Below are positions 39,352 through 49,162 of a stretch of DNA of 64,000 bases, in pieces. A program made the translations under genes and the position numbers. The stretch is from contig NW_026570221.1 in NCBI RefSeq assembly GCF_019649055.1, positions 2,170,001-2,234,000 of the forward strand. Direction: 5' to 3'. Origin of the DNA: Paramacrobiotus metropolitanus (lineage: Eukaryota; Tardigrada; Eutardigrada; Parachela; Macrobiotidae). Each line of letters starts with the position of its first letter. Position 1 is the stretch's first letter. Under the pieces are notes generated by a model that saw only the letters and a program-made list of their open reading frames with translations, had not been told where the DNA came from and searched no databases.

Positions 39352-41132
39352 TTGGAATTCCTCTTTTCTGTTTTCAAATTCTGATTTTCCTCCTTGACCT
39401 TTAGCATGTGCTGGTGGAGTTGGAACGTTTTCTCCTGGATGACCTTTTCAGTGTCATTTTCGACTTTCCTGATGTGTTCCGCCAACTGGGTCACGTCTCT
39501 TTCCAGTTTCGAATACTCATCGGCTGCCGCTTTCAGCTGGGTTTTTGTCTGATTGACCTCGTCTTCTCTTGTCATTGCCGTTTGGGTCATGTCGATCAAC
39601 TCCGTGTTGAGTTTGATGATCTCCTGTGTCTTCTGATGGACTGTCCGTTGCCACTCTTTATCTTTCAGTTCAAGTACCGTGACTTTTTCGTCCAAGAGGT
39701 GTGCCTCGTGCTCCCACCTCGCGCCTTGTTCTGCAATTGTCTTGGCGGCTTCTTTTAACTCTTTAATCTCATCGGTGACCTTTTTGTTGTCATCCTTCAA
39801 CGCCTTGTTCTCTTGCATCACCTGTCTTATTTCATTAATCAACCGTACTCCTTCGGTGGCTGTAAGATCTCGCAAGTCCTTTGCCACCTTAGCGGCTTCA
39901 TCAGCCCTCCTCTGGTGATCGTATGACTCCCTCTGAAGGGTCCCGATATTCTCGTCACGGAGCTTCAGGTCATTCCTGAGCTTGAAGATTTCAGTGGTGT
40001 TCGTCAACAACCGCTGAGTAGCGTCGGCGAGTTTGGTTGCGTATTCATCTCTTTTCGTTTCAGCTTCGGTGACCTTTAGTTTCAGTGAGTCGCATTCGTC
40101 CTTCAATTCCGCTAAGTGCCGTGACCTTTTGGCTGATTCTTCTGACATGCTCTCGTTGAGGTCACTGACTGCAAGATGACCTTCCATTTCTCTGTCATCC
40201 ACCATCTTCAAATATTCTTCCGCGAGTTCTCGTTGGCGTTCGTATTTGATTTTCCATTCGTCCGCTGCGCTCTCTAAGTCAACCTGTTGTTGTTCCAATA
40301 CGTATATTCGGGCTTCCAGCGGTGACAGTTTTTCCCGATTTTCTCTCGTTCGCTTCGTTGCCTGACTTTCCTTGGTCTCGAGTTCGTCTTCCAACTCTCT
40401 AACACGAGTTCTCAAAGTCGTTGTGGGGCTGTTCGGTGATGGTGGTCTAACATTGATGACCTTTCCTGTTTTTGTCCGTTCGATGAGGTGCTCCGGTATA
40501 TCTTTGAATAGTATCGTCCCTTCAGCACGGTCGGCTTGTCTCATCGCGGATTGGAAGGACACATTCATCGTCGTTTCATCGTCCGTGAAGTATGATTCAT
40601 TTGATTCGTCTGACACCATTGGAGTGGCCCAAAGGTCATCGTCTACAGTCTTGTCATTCAACAAAAGGTCATCCAATCCCATTTCAACCAGTTCCATTTT
40701 GGTGACCTTTGTCGCTTCAACTTCCATTTGAGTCAGGTTCGCATTTTTATCCTGCTCATGCATTCCGCTAGTGGTAGCATCCAGCTGTGATGCTCCAACT
40801 AGTTCCGCTGTTCTTCCTGTGGACTTATCCTCCCCGGTGACCTTTATCTGGTTCATCGGATTGCCTCCCGCCGCAGACGCAGGGGTTTCCTTTCCGTCAC
40901 CGATGGAGCTCTCTTCGTTCTGTATTGCTCCGAGCGCCACTTGGTATGTGTTGTCACTGCCTTTGCTGTCTTTTCTTGCAAAGGTCACAGCCGCTCGGGT
41001 CTGTCTGTCATGTCCGACTGGACGCGCGAGCGACTTATATTCCTTCTTATAAGGATCAACTGTGCCTTGTTGTGATCCTCGGGAGCTCCTGCTTCCCTGA
41101 CTGCTGGTGGATGTCGGTTCTTCTTTGTCCAT
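39348..41132 (-). CDS. Long coiled-coil ORF at the 5' end of gag (copy B)
   Basis: 594 residues starting at the first ATG after the 5' UTR. Residues 1-200 are Ser/Thr/acidic. Residues ~235-590 are continuous heptad-type coiled coil rich in Glu, Lys, Leu and Ala. Large coiled coils occur at the front of some Gag proteins as multimerisation parts. No other domain seen. Confidence 0.75.
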   Translation of the reverse strand: MDKEEPTSTSSQGSRSSRGSQQGTVDPYKKEYKSLARPVGHDRQTRAAVTFARKDSKGSDNTYQVALGAIQNEESSIGDGKETPASAAGGNPMNQIKVTGEDKSTGRTAELVGASQLDATTSGMHEQDKNANLTQMEVEATKVTKMELVEMGLDDLLLNDKTVDDDLWATPMVSDESNESYFTDDETTMNVSFQSAMRQADRAEGTILFKDIPEHLIERTKTGKVINVRPPSPNSPTTTLRTRVRELEDELETKESQATKRTRENREKLSPLEARIYVLEQQQVDLESAADEWKIKYERQRELAEEYLKMVDDREMEGHLAVSDLNESMSEESAKRSRHLAELKDECDSLKLKVTEAETKRDEYATKLADATQRLLTNTTEIFKLRNDLKLRDENIGTLQRESYDHQRRADEAAKVAKDLRDLTATEGVRLINEIRQVMQENKALKDDNKKVTDEIKELKEAAKTIAEQGARWEHEAHLLDEKVTVLELKDKEWQRTVHQKTQEIIKLNTELIDMTQTAMTREDEVNQTKTQLKAAADEYSKLERDVTQLAEHIRKVENDTEKVIQEKTFQLHQHMLKVKEENQNLKTEKRNSN

Positions 41133-41207
41133 GTTGATCGGATAACTTGGACGCTCCTGTCAATTGTTCTCACACAAGCGTTATTGTATGGTTTGTTCAA
41201 TTATCTT

Positions 41208-41724
41208 AAAGGTCACTTTTGTTTTGTGAAATTTTCTAAGTCCTTGCTAAAAGTCACTTTTCGGTTGAAAAATTTCAGCTAAGTTCCGTTTAAAGGTCAC
41301 TTTTTCGGTAAAAAGTTCGAGCGATTTGCCCTAAAGGTCACTCTTCAGACAAAACTTCGAAACCATTCTTTCCGTTCAGAACACGTTTACAATTGAAGTC
41401 CTACAACTGCTGATATCGTTGTACTACTATTCACTTCAATTTCACTTCGATAAAGGTCACCGTTTGTCGCATTCAGATCATAAAGGTCACTTGAACAGGT
41501 CAATTTGTTCAATTCCAACTTTTTGGTAAAGGTCACTTTCCAAAACTCAAAGGTCAACTTCTGGTCTTAAAGGTCACTTTCCGTCTCAACTCAACTCAAA
41601 AGGTCACTTCTCAACTCGGTTTTAAGTTAAAAGGTCACTTTCCAGCTCAATTCGATCAAAGGTCACTTTTCCTTTGTTTCAAATCAAAAGGTCACTTCTT
41701 AGCTCAAATCAAGTTAAAAGGTCA
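41208..41724 (+). repeat. 13-copy AAAGGTCA array in the 5' UTR of copy B
   Basis: Exact copies start at 41208, 41292, 41333, 41452, 41482, 41528, 41549, 41569, 41599, 41630, 41658, 41687 and 41717, plus a one-base variant at 41249. All lie on the same strand, opposite to the element. Most continue as CACTT(T). From 41528 on the spacings are 21, 20, 30, 31, 28, 29 and 30 bp. Confidence 0.95.
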
Positions 41725-42281
41725 CTTTCCCGCTCACTTATCTCATTTCAAATCAAGTTTCCCATTACGACTCAAGTTCAACGGAAAATCCCCATTCGGG
41801 TTGTTTACTTCGTTCTGATTGGTCCGCTAGCTCAAAATATTCAGTTCAAATTTCGACCAATCACAGCTCAAATAACTGACCAATCACGTTACTCCCCTTA
41901 AAATTTATATCTGCCTGACGTCACGGTCAACGGCCAGACATGCGCGCCGTTTGCAAAACTCCGCCTACTTCTACGCTCAGCTCAGTACGGACCAATGAAA
42001 ATTGCTAATTTTACCAGCTAGCCAATCCCGTAATTAATAACGGTTTTCTACCTGTTAACCGTCCGTTCCTCGGGGAAAACGATCCAGATGATCCAATTTC
42101 TTCTCCACTATCCGTTCCCGCGTCGCCGCTGTTCCGTAGCGTGCCTCGCGCTATTAGTAGGCTACTGTGCCGGCTGTGCCGTAGCAGCAGTAGTTTTGCG
42201 CTCTACACCAGTTTGGTGGAGTCTGATCTGTCTTTTCCCGTGCGCCCCTTTCGGCGCTTCGGCGCTTCTGCCCCACGGCTT

Positions 42282-42425
42282 AGGATTCGCTGAATCCTTG
42301 CCGAGTACCAATGACACCAGTGTAGGTCTTCGCTGAAGACTCTACACCGAGGAACACTGGCGACTGAACTCTTGCACTCTTGCACAGCTGAGGAAACAGC
42401 ACAGGTCTTCGCTGAAGACTCTGTA
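42282..42425. repeat. Three hairpins with core TTCGCTGAA in the 5' UTR of copy B
   Basis: AGGATTC/GAATCCT is at 42282-42298. Two GTCTTC/GAAGAC stems are at 42326-42340 and 42405-42419, extended by TGTAG/CTACA and ACAG/CTGT past one bulged base. Loop sequence is constant while stems change on both sides. Confidence 0.8.
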
Positions 42426-42610
42426 CTGAAAACCAAAGCTGGAAATCCACGTCAGATGAGGGACTTGCACCGCTTGTGGTGTTGCACTTTGCTTTTCGAC
42501 AGACCTGTGCCTTACTGGTCGGATAACACATCAAATAACAGGCCAACTTTGCCTGACACAATTCAAATCAAATCCAGATCAAATCACTTCAAATCAGAGA
42601 ACCGCTATTG

Positions 42611-42622
42611 GCTCTGCTACCA
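42611..42622 (-). promoter_or_regulatory. Primer-binding site of copy B (initiator tRNA-Met)
   Basis: In element sense TGGTAGCAGAGC follows the 5' LTR after one base. The first 11 bases are complementary to CTCTGCTA plus CCA, the 3' end of metazoan initiator tRNA-Met. Confidence 0.85.
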
Positions 42623-42623
42623 T

Positions 42624-42970
42624 CTAATGCTAGATCCAGAATGGATCCAGAGACGGAGACAGAAACGGAATCTATCCCGTGGAAGTGAGCAATACGATCT
42701 GGATTGCGAACTATTGCGAAATCACAAAACGTCGCACCGTAAACTGCTGACTTTTTAATATTGAAAAGTCTGGAGAACAGAAAATCAATACTGATCGGCG
42801 CAGCTCGATCGTAAAGCGTGGAGCCCATTCAACAGTGTGTAACACTGTGCAGCACGTGCTATGTCGCGCCCACTAACAAAACATCAGCCAATCAGAAGCG
42901 AGACACAACACAGACACGTAATCCAGTGGCGTAGCGTTGCGGACGTGAACGCTAGTGAACCCCGCTCACA
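42624..42970 (-). repeat. 5' LTR of copy B (intact)
   Basis: 347 bp, TGTGAGCG...GCATTAG in element sense, followed by the primer-binding site. It includes a CCAAT-type box (GATTGGCTGATG in sense). It is the uninterrupted version of the 3' LTR. Confidence 0.9.
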
Positions 42971-42975
42971 TTACT
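42971..42975. repeat. Target-site duplication of copy B, right
   Basis: TTACT, identical to 25291-25295. Confidence 0.85.
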
Positions 42976-43368
42976 GTACATATGTACTGCTTAATATTTT
43001 AGTTCCTTTATACACGCTTTGCATCACTGGTTTCTCAATCAATGATTTTATTGCTCACTACTCTAAAACATAGAAGTAGGGCACCGCGACATTTCGCCGC
43101 GGACAACTTGTCGCAGGACTTTTGGTCGCAGACATTTCACCGCAAGGCCATCTCGCCGCGGGACGCTTCGTCGCAGGATATCTCGTCGGTAGGACTTTAA
43201 GCCGCGAGACTTTCCTTCGCATGGCCGTTTCGACGCAAGGAAATCAGGCCGCATGGACATCTCGACGAACCAACATTTCGCCTGTCAGATAAATGATTTA
43301 CAAATCTAATTAAACGAGTCACAAAAGGTAAAACAAACTAACAAAACCAAACGAAGAATTTGGGAAAC

Positions 43369-43583
43369 CTAGAATAACCTAAGAATAATCTAAGAAACAC
43401 AAGCAATCTTAAAAACCTTAGGACCCTAAGAAACCTAAAAAACCTAAGAAACCTAAGAAACCTAAGAAACCTAAGAAACCTAAGAAAACCTAGGAAACCT
43501 AAGAAGTCACCGAAACTTAAGAAATCTAAGAAAGCATAAGAAGACCTAAGAAAGTCTAAAAAAACATAAGAAAAGCTAACAAC
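43369..43583. repeat. AACCTAAGA-type 9-bp minisatellite
   Basis: Near-perfect between about 43430 and 43500, degenerate on both sides. A repetitive Phe/Leu/Arg reading frame on the minus strand is a by-product. Confidence 0.8.
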
Positions 43584-44600
43584 AGGCCAAAAAAACTGAG
43601 TAACCATTGCCCAACTCGTAACTATGTTTGGCCGACAAGTGATTGCTATATTTCCAAAGAGAATATTTAGCTCCCTGGACGCCATGATACTGTAATAAAG
43701 AATTTTATACAGCGCAGTAAAACTGCAATTGTCGACAATGGCGCAGAGTAAAGAGGAGCGACATCCGAGAGACGATTCCTTTCGAATCGTTCTTATTTGA
43801 TCTCAGTGCGCCAATACACGATTGCTTTGCGTCTAGGGATGTTGACAGAAACTGAGAGGCAAATGTTTTCAAATAGCCCCTTATCAACACGAATGAGTGG
43901 ACAAACTCTCTTCGCATTATCGAAGCGCTAACTTCAAGCGCGATGCTTGTCAGTTATTTCCCAAGTGGAAAATGACGGAACAATACAGGAGCTGCGCATG
44001 ACAGAGTAACAGACAGAGCTGATTTTTTCCTGCCAAAAGCCAAATCCATGATCGCCAGTACTTTGCATTAGAAAAGACATCAAAATAACAGTAACCAAGC
44101 ATACAAACCTACGGGCGCTTTTATGCATTTATTTGCCTGAAACTTTTTAGGATCAACTTTAATTGTGGCAGACAGAGATTTTGCTGACCAATATCTTGCA
44201 GACCGACACTTTGCTGACAACCTTTTGCTTGAATGGCAAAATGCATAACCGACAACTTGTTGAATACTTGGTACTCGTATCTCGACTGAACTCCGACCAT
44301 TTTTAGCCATGCAGTTCCAGCATCGGGAAAAGTGGCGAAAGAAAAAACGTTTTGAAAGAAATAAGCGAAATTCGGAATTACAGTACCTCTAGCTTTGGTA
44401 AGCGCCACTTAAAGTTTGCCCAGTAAATTCTAAACGTAAAATGTCCCAGGTTCGATACAATCTACGGGTACAATCCCGTCGTTTGGTCGAGTGTCGTTCT
44501 CATGGTCATAGCCGTGAATGGCGATAACAGCGGTATGACGACACCGGAAGCGAGAAGGCACTCTCACAATCGCCATGAATTATTAGCTTAAAAAGAATAT

Positions 44601-44640
44601 GGAAGGCATATGCCTTCCGTATGATTACATGCATGTAATC
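44601..44640. repeat. Two adjacent perfect 18-bp palindromes
   Basis: GGAAGGCATATGCCTTCC (44601-44618) and GATTACATGCATGTAATC (44623-44640) are separated by 4 bp. Confidence 0.95.
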
Positions 44641-44786
44641 AGAGGATTGTTGCCGCATGGCCGACACCGCACCGAGGATACGCTCCAGCCGTTGATGGAG
44701 TAATAATCATGAAGAATTTAATGTCTGGCATTGGCTGCATGCGATATGCGACGCCCGTTTTAGCGCACCCGGACAATTGGGAGTGT

Positions 44787-44965
44787 GACATTTCGCCGCA
44801 CTCAAACTCGACGCGCGCCGCGAAGACATTTCGCCGCAGGACATTCCGTTGCTGGGACACTTCGGTTTGGGACATTATGCTTTGAGACATTTTACCTTTG
44901 CGACATTTCGACGCAAGACGTCTCGCGGACAATTCGTCTTCGGACTTTTCGACAATGCGACCAAT
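44787..44965 (+). repeat. Internal GACATTTCGCCGC-type array
   Basis: Same orientation as the left array at 43080 and inverted relative to 47935-48146. It starts GTGTGACATTTCGCCGC, resembling the element's terminus, so it may be the end of a second, nested copy. Confidence 0.6.
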
Positions 44966-45309
44966 CTCCGCAAAATAATTCTCCTCGCTTAGTTCTCACT
45001 AGTTTATCACGCGGCGTTATGCGAAACTTTGTTCGATCGCGCATCAGATTGTTTCCTTCCATCCCTCTGTGTACAATTTGTCGGAAATGTTTACTTTTCG
45101 GGTGAAGGCCTGACCTCGTTAGATAACCAACGCCCACCCAAACCAAGGCGTTTCTTCTCTTGAATAATGAGATGCTGTCGTATGTATGACATGTGTGTAT
45201 GATAGTGTGTCTCTGTTCAAGGAGCGATATGCACCATCCCTCACGGTGCGTTGTTCATACTTGGAAACGAAATGACCAGCACATAGGGACGAAATGTTGG
45301 ACCCTCAAA

Positions 45310-45556
45310 TTGCTGCGCCAGTGTTCTGTATTCAATAACCGGCAAACGAGTGCGGACGATGATAGGATATCATAAGACGGTGACGATGATAGGATATCAA
45401 AAGACGATGATAGGATATCATAGTCTTGTAATGCTTGCTGCGTCAATGTTTTGAATTCTGTATTCAATAGCCGGCAAAACGAGTGCTGACGATGATAGGA
45501 TATAATGAGACGATGACGATGATAGGATATCATAGTGCTGACGATGATAGCATATC
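45310..45556. repeat. Tandem repeat with GATGATAGGATAT units
   Basis: Two diverged ~120-bp units, each starting TGCTGCG(C/T)CA and followed by three GACGATGATAGGATATCA-type subunits (45358, 45384, 45405 and 45490, 45517, 45543). Confidence 0.75.
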
Positions 45557-45749
45557 AAGAGACTCGTATTGATATACGAGGCTTTTGCCATAGTATATGA
45601 GAAATTCCGCATTTATATTCCAGCAATGAATTTCCACGGGACTTTCAGCTTGCCTGAGCATACCCTTTGCATCGATCGATCGAGCAACACAAGCACATTT
45701 CTCACTGCAACAGCTGAGTTTAAAGGAATACGAGTAAGTGTTCTACCGT

Positions 45750-46982
45750 GAAAATGACGTGTGAGCGGCTGGAGATTCTGCCACGCCACCACGCCCTTTT
45801 CCTCCTGAAAAATTGTCTAGGCGCCCCGAAAAAATTTATATGCTGCGCTGTTGCAATGCCTGGAAGCAGCCCCAACAGCTATATCAACTGGACGAAACAG
45901 TGCGGATATGCTTCCAAACCTTGTGCAATGTACGCACGGCCCACAACGACTACCCGTGTTGGCGGCAGGCGACACTACCCGTGAGCAGAGGCGGTATTGG
46001 CATACGTAGAATTAGCGCTCCCAGACTTTCTGGCTTCGATTCACTCCGTATCTGGCTTAGTATCCGTACTGCTTCCTGGTCATGCTGTCGCTTATTTTTC
46101 TGCCGCTCTCGATATGTGGAAAAAGAACGCACGTCTACCCGAACTGCCGGAACCGAATTTCTGCAAGCAGCAAAAAACCTGGGATATACCGCTGTGCAAC
46201 GTGTCTCTGTCTACGCTGCTGGAAGTTTACCGCAACGACGAAGTTAACAAAGCCCAACTTCTTGCACAATCAAGGCCGGAGGCCGGCATCTGGTTAAATG
46301 CGTTATCCTCCGCCCACATTGGCAACCTTTTGGACTATGACACTCTTAAAATTTCCGTAGGCCTGAGACTCGGTGTTGCAATATGCGAGCCTCACGATTG
46401 TATGAAGTGTCAAAAACGTATCGATAAATACGGGCACCACGGTCTATCTTGCGTATTCTCTGCTGGTAGACACCCACGATACGGCGGACTGAGCAGCATC
46501 GCATGCCGATCTTTGGTGTCAGCTGGGATTCCGGCGAAATTGGAGCCACGTGCCACGCGGCACGTCGCATACGTCCGAACGACGTCCTGATGCCTGCACA
46601 ACCTTCGCCTGGCAGAGAGGGGTGCTTAGCGTGGGACGTCACTTGTGTGGACACGGTTGCGCCTTCTCACGTCAAGTCTACGGCGGCCAATGCAGGTGCC
46701 GCAGCGGTGGAAGCGGAAGAAAAGAAGTCCCGGCTTTATTTGTACCTAAGCGGCAGATACATCTTCGCACCGATAGCTTTCGAAACAATGGGCCCATGGG
46801 GACCATCCGCTATCGCTTTTATTAAAGCACTGGGGAAAAGACTCGAGGAATACACAGGCGAAGCCCGTTCTCATGAGTTTTTACGCCAAAGGCTGTCACT
46901 GGGGATACAGCGGGGCAACGCGGCATCGGTTATGGGAACGATGAAGGGAGCACAAATGTTTAATGAAATTTTGATGCTGTAA
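45750..46982 (+). pseudogene. C-terminal domain of a reverse-transcriptase-type mobile element, frameshifted
   Basis: Conserved segments appear in order but in changing frames: HHALFLLKNCLGAPKKF (45790-45840), RQATLPVSRGGIGIRR (45960-46010), ALPDFLASIHSVSG (46010-46050), KYGHHGLSC (46420-46450), then CLAWDVTCVDTVAPSH and IQRGNAASV near the end. I recall this block at the C-terminus of RT proteins in many invertebrate genomes; the exact clade is not certain. The RT domain is not seen upstream. There are at least two frame breaks (about 45990 and 46570), so it is not functional. It lies within the 43080-48146 element. Confidence 0.6.
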
Positions 46983-47934
46983 AAAAAGAGGCTGATGTTT
47001 TCAGCAACCCTTATAATGCTAATAATTACAATAACCCAACCACCGTCTTAGTTCAATTTTATTTACTCATTCAAATCAATATTGCGAACAAATTTACAAC
47101 ATCCCTGCAATAAGATCGAAAATTACATATGTGCTTTACCATATTTAGAATCAGGGTACGGCTTACCTACAACCCTGTAACATTCAAGATAACCATCACT
47201 AACCTATAGTTATTTTTTTGAGTTATTTTTTCTGTTTTTGCAAAAAATTGTAGCTAATCTCCACTGCTAAAATGGTCAAGTTGCCTGAAAAGCATGAATG
47301 CCAGCAGAAGGCTTACGTAATTAATTTCTACTGAGGCGGATGACCTGTCACATTATCGAATACTACACAGATTACACGTGTTAGTGCTAGCCCGCCAACA
47401 ATAGGATACATACGTTCTATCCGTAAAAACTGAAAAGTTCAAGCGAACACAACCCGGACGTAATTTTACGAACTGCAATCTGGCGCAAGTTAGCGCAGCC
47501 GCGTATTAATTTGTAGTGCGCTACTTTTGGTATTTGAGCGTCATATTGGTTAGTTGTTTCAGCCTGGCATGATGATTAATTTTGTGTAGATTTGTAGTGT
47601 TTTGTTTGTATGTGCAACAGTTTTAATAGTGCTAGCGTGAATTAATTCTTTAAATCGAAAGGATATTTCGAAGGAAGATTAGTATGGACAGCATAACGCT
47701 AGCACCTTGTAGTTTTTCGCTTCGTGTTATTTCGCTGTTAATTGCATAAGCCAGAAATTCCCTAATAATTGTATATTAACTGCGTACGAATTACGATTAT
47801 TGCGCGCTTAATCTGTTGCAGATCTCTGTAAAAAACGTCTAACTGATTTATGATAATTTCAGCTTATTTAGAATGCGAACTTATTTTGATTTACGTGTTT
47901 CTTGAATAAACTGCGACAAGAGGTACTGCGGCTA
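46983..47934. other. No gene seen
   Basis: AT-rich interior of the 43080-48146 element. Nothing interpretable. Confidence 0.5.
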
Positions 47935-48149
47935 GTTGTCACACAACAAATTTTCCCAAAACGTATTGTCCGTGCGTCGAAATGTCCCAACGGCCATATT
48001 TCCCAAAACGAAATGTCCTTGCGACCTATTGTCCGTCAAACCAAAAGTCCCAAAACGTAATGTCTCACGTCGAGTTGTCCGTGAAACCAAATGTCCACGG
48101 CGAATTGTCCCAAGGCGAAATGTCCGCGGCGAAATGTCACGGTGCCGTC

Positions 48150-49160
48150 TCATCACACAGACGATCAGTACGAAAGTGTCCATGCTTTCCATTCTCCCGC
48201 AAGTTCAAACAAAAAGTTTTGAAATTACTTTGAAGAGAAAATTTTTTTACCCTAATTTTTTTGCGATGTTTTAATTCTTAAGTGGGTTTTGGTTTTATGC
48301 ATGAACACCAGTTCGATCGCCTCACTCCCTTTGTTTCCACCACCAATCCAAATCATTCGTTCACTGCGTTCACATCATCGCACTCAATCCAACATCAATG
48401 TTCTGTCAGTTTTTAGTTTGCATTGTTGTTTGCATTTTTGTTTGCATTTCGTCTCACGTCCGATCTTCTTGAATATTTGCTGTATTGTCCGCTACAGTAA
48501 AGGGTACGACCCTCGCACGAAGACAATCATTTTCCTATTTAGTATAAATTATATTATTGTTTTTTTTTATTTCTAAATAAATAACTTTATTTTATTGAGT
48601 TTCTCGTATTTTCTGTTCGAAAAAGCATCGTTGGCTTCAAGTTTCGCGCTTGGCGCGAGGCCTCAATTCGGACTCAAAGCCCTCGCGAGAAAATGCCCAA
48701 TGCAATTTACTGGATTCCCATGCACCTAGAATTTTCTGCTGAAAATACCTAAAATTCTCTTAAAATTTGCATCTAAAATTTTCTTAAACCTGCCAATGTT
48801 ACTTCTATCTTCATACAAGCCTCTGAGCCTCGACAATGCCATTCAGCAAAAAAAACAAAGCAAATACAAAGCAAACATAAATGCAAAACAAATAATCAAT
48901 ACCCCCTCTTTGCAAAATTAAGTGTGCTCACATAGGTTTTGGAGATTTTAGGCTTTTCCGGACGGATTGCGGTAACGTTAACTCGTTCCGCACTACGCGT
49001 TTTAAGCCGATATGGTGTACTCGTGAAAACACGACTAAGAATGTTACTTTTACGAGGCTCACAGTTATGCGGAACAATATAGGTTAGAGTGAGATAAACA
49101 GCAGAATTAAGATCTCCAGCTAAACGCATAGTTTCAATGTCATTGCGCGAAGTATGCACA
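48150..49160. other. No gene seen
   Basis: AT-rich. An 87-codon minus-strand ORF (48896-49159) has no recognised motif. Confidence 0.4.
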
Positions 49161-49162
49161 AA

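Larger units (their letters stand above)
25296..42970 (-). mobile_element. Giant Ty3/Gypsy-type LTR retrotransposon, copy B (complete ends, defective)
   Basis: The element is defined by TTACT target duplications, two direct LTRs and a primer-binding site next to the right (5') LTR. It reads right to left: 1.5-kb 5' UTR, coiled-coil ORF, gag, CCHC nucleocapsid, two unassigned ORFs around an aspartic protease, RT thumb with RNase H, integrase and a 2.8-kb 3' region. The total is 17,675 bp including an 805-bp insert in the 3' LTR. It lacks the RT palm, has nonsense codons in integrase, and lacks copy A's three extra ORFs. Integrase and RNase H are closely similar to copy A. Confidence 0.92.
43080..48146. 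mobile_element. ~5-kb element bounded by inverted GACATTTCGCCGC-type arrays
   Basis: The outer 26 bp are inverted repeats with one mismatch: GGCACCGCGACATTTCGCCG at 43080 and its counterpart ending at 48146. Inward of each end, ~200 bp of degenerate repeats (GGACATTTCGCCGC, GGACAATTCGTC and similar) point in opposite orientations (43080-43280 and 47935-48146). No transposase ORF is seen. No clear target duplication. Two nested elements are possible because of the third array at 44787. Confidence 0.55.

Noticed and set aside
41208-41724. CRISPR array
   Set aside because: Repeats are 8-13 bp with no unique spacers of fixed length and lie in a eukaryotic retroelement UTR.
25296-42970. The two flanking direct repeats as independent MITE copies
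   Set aside because: Matching TTACT duplications outside both and a primer-binding site inside show they are LTRs.
43345-43685. Minus-strand ORF of Phe-Leu-Arg repeats
   Set aside because: It is a translation of the 9-bp minisatellite.
44440-44520. tRNA-like GGTTCGATACA segment
   Set aside because: No acceptor or anticodon stems could be drawn around it.
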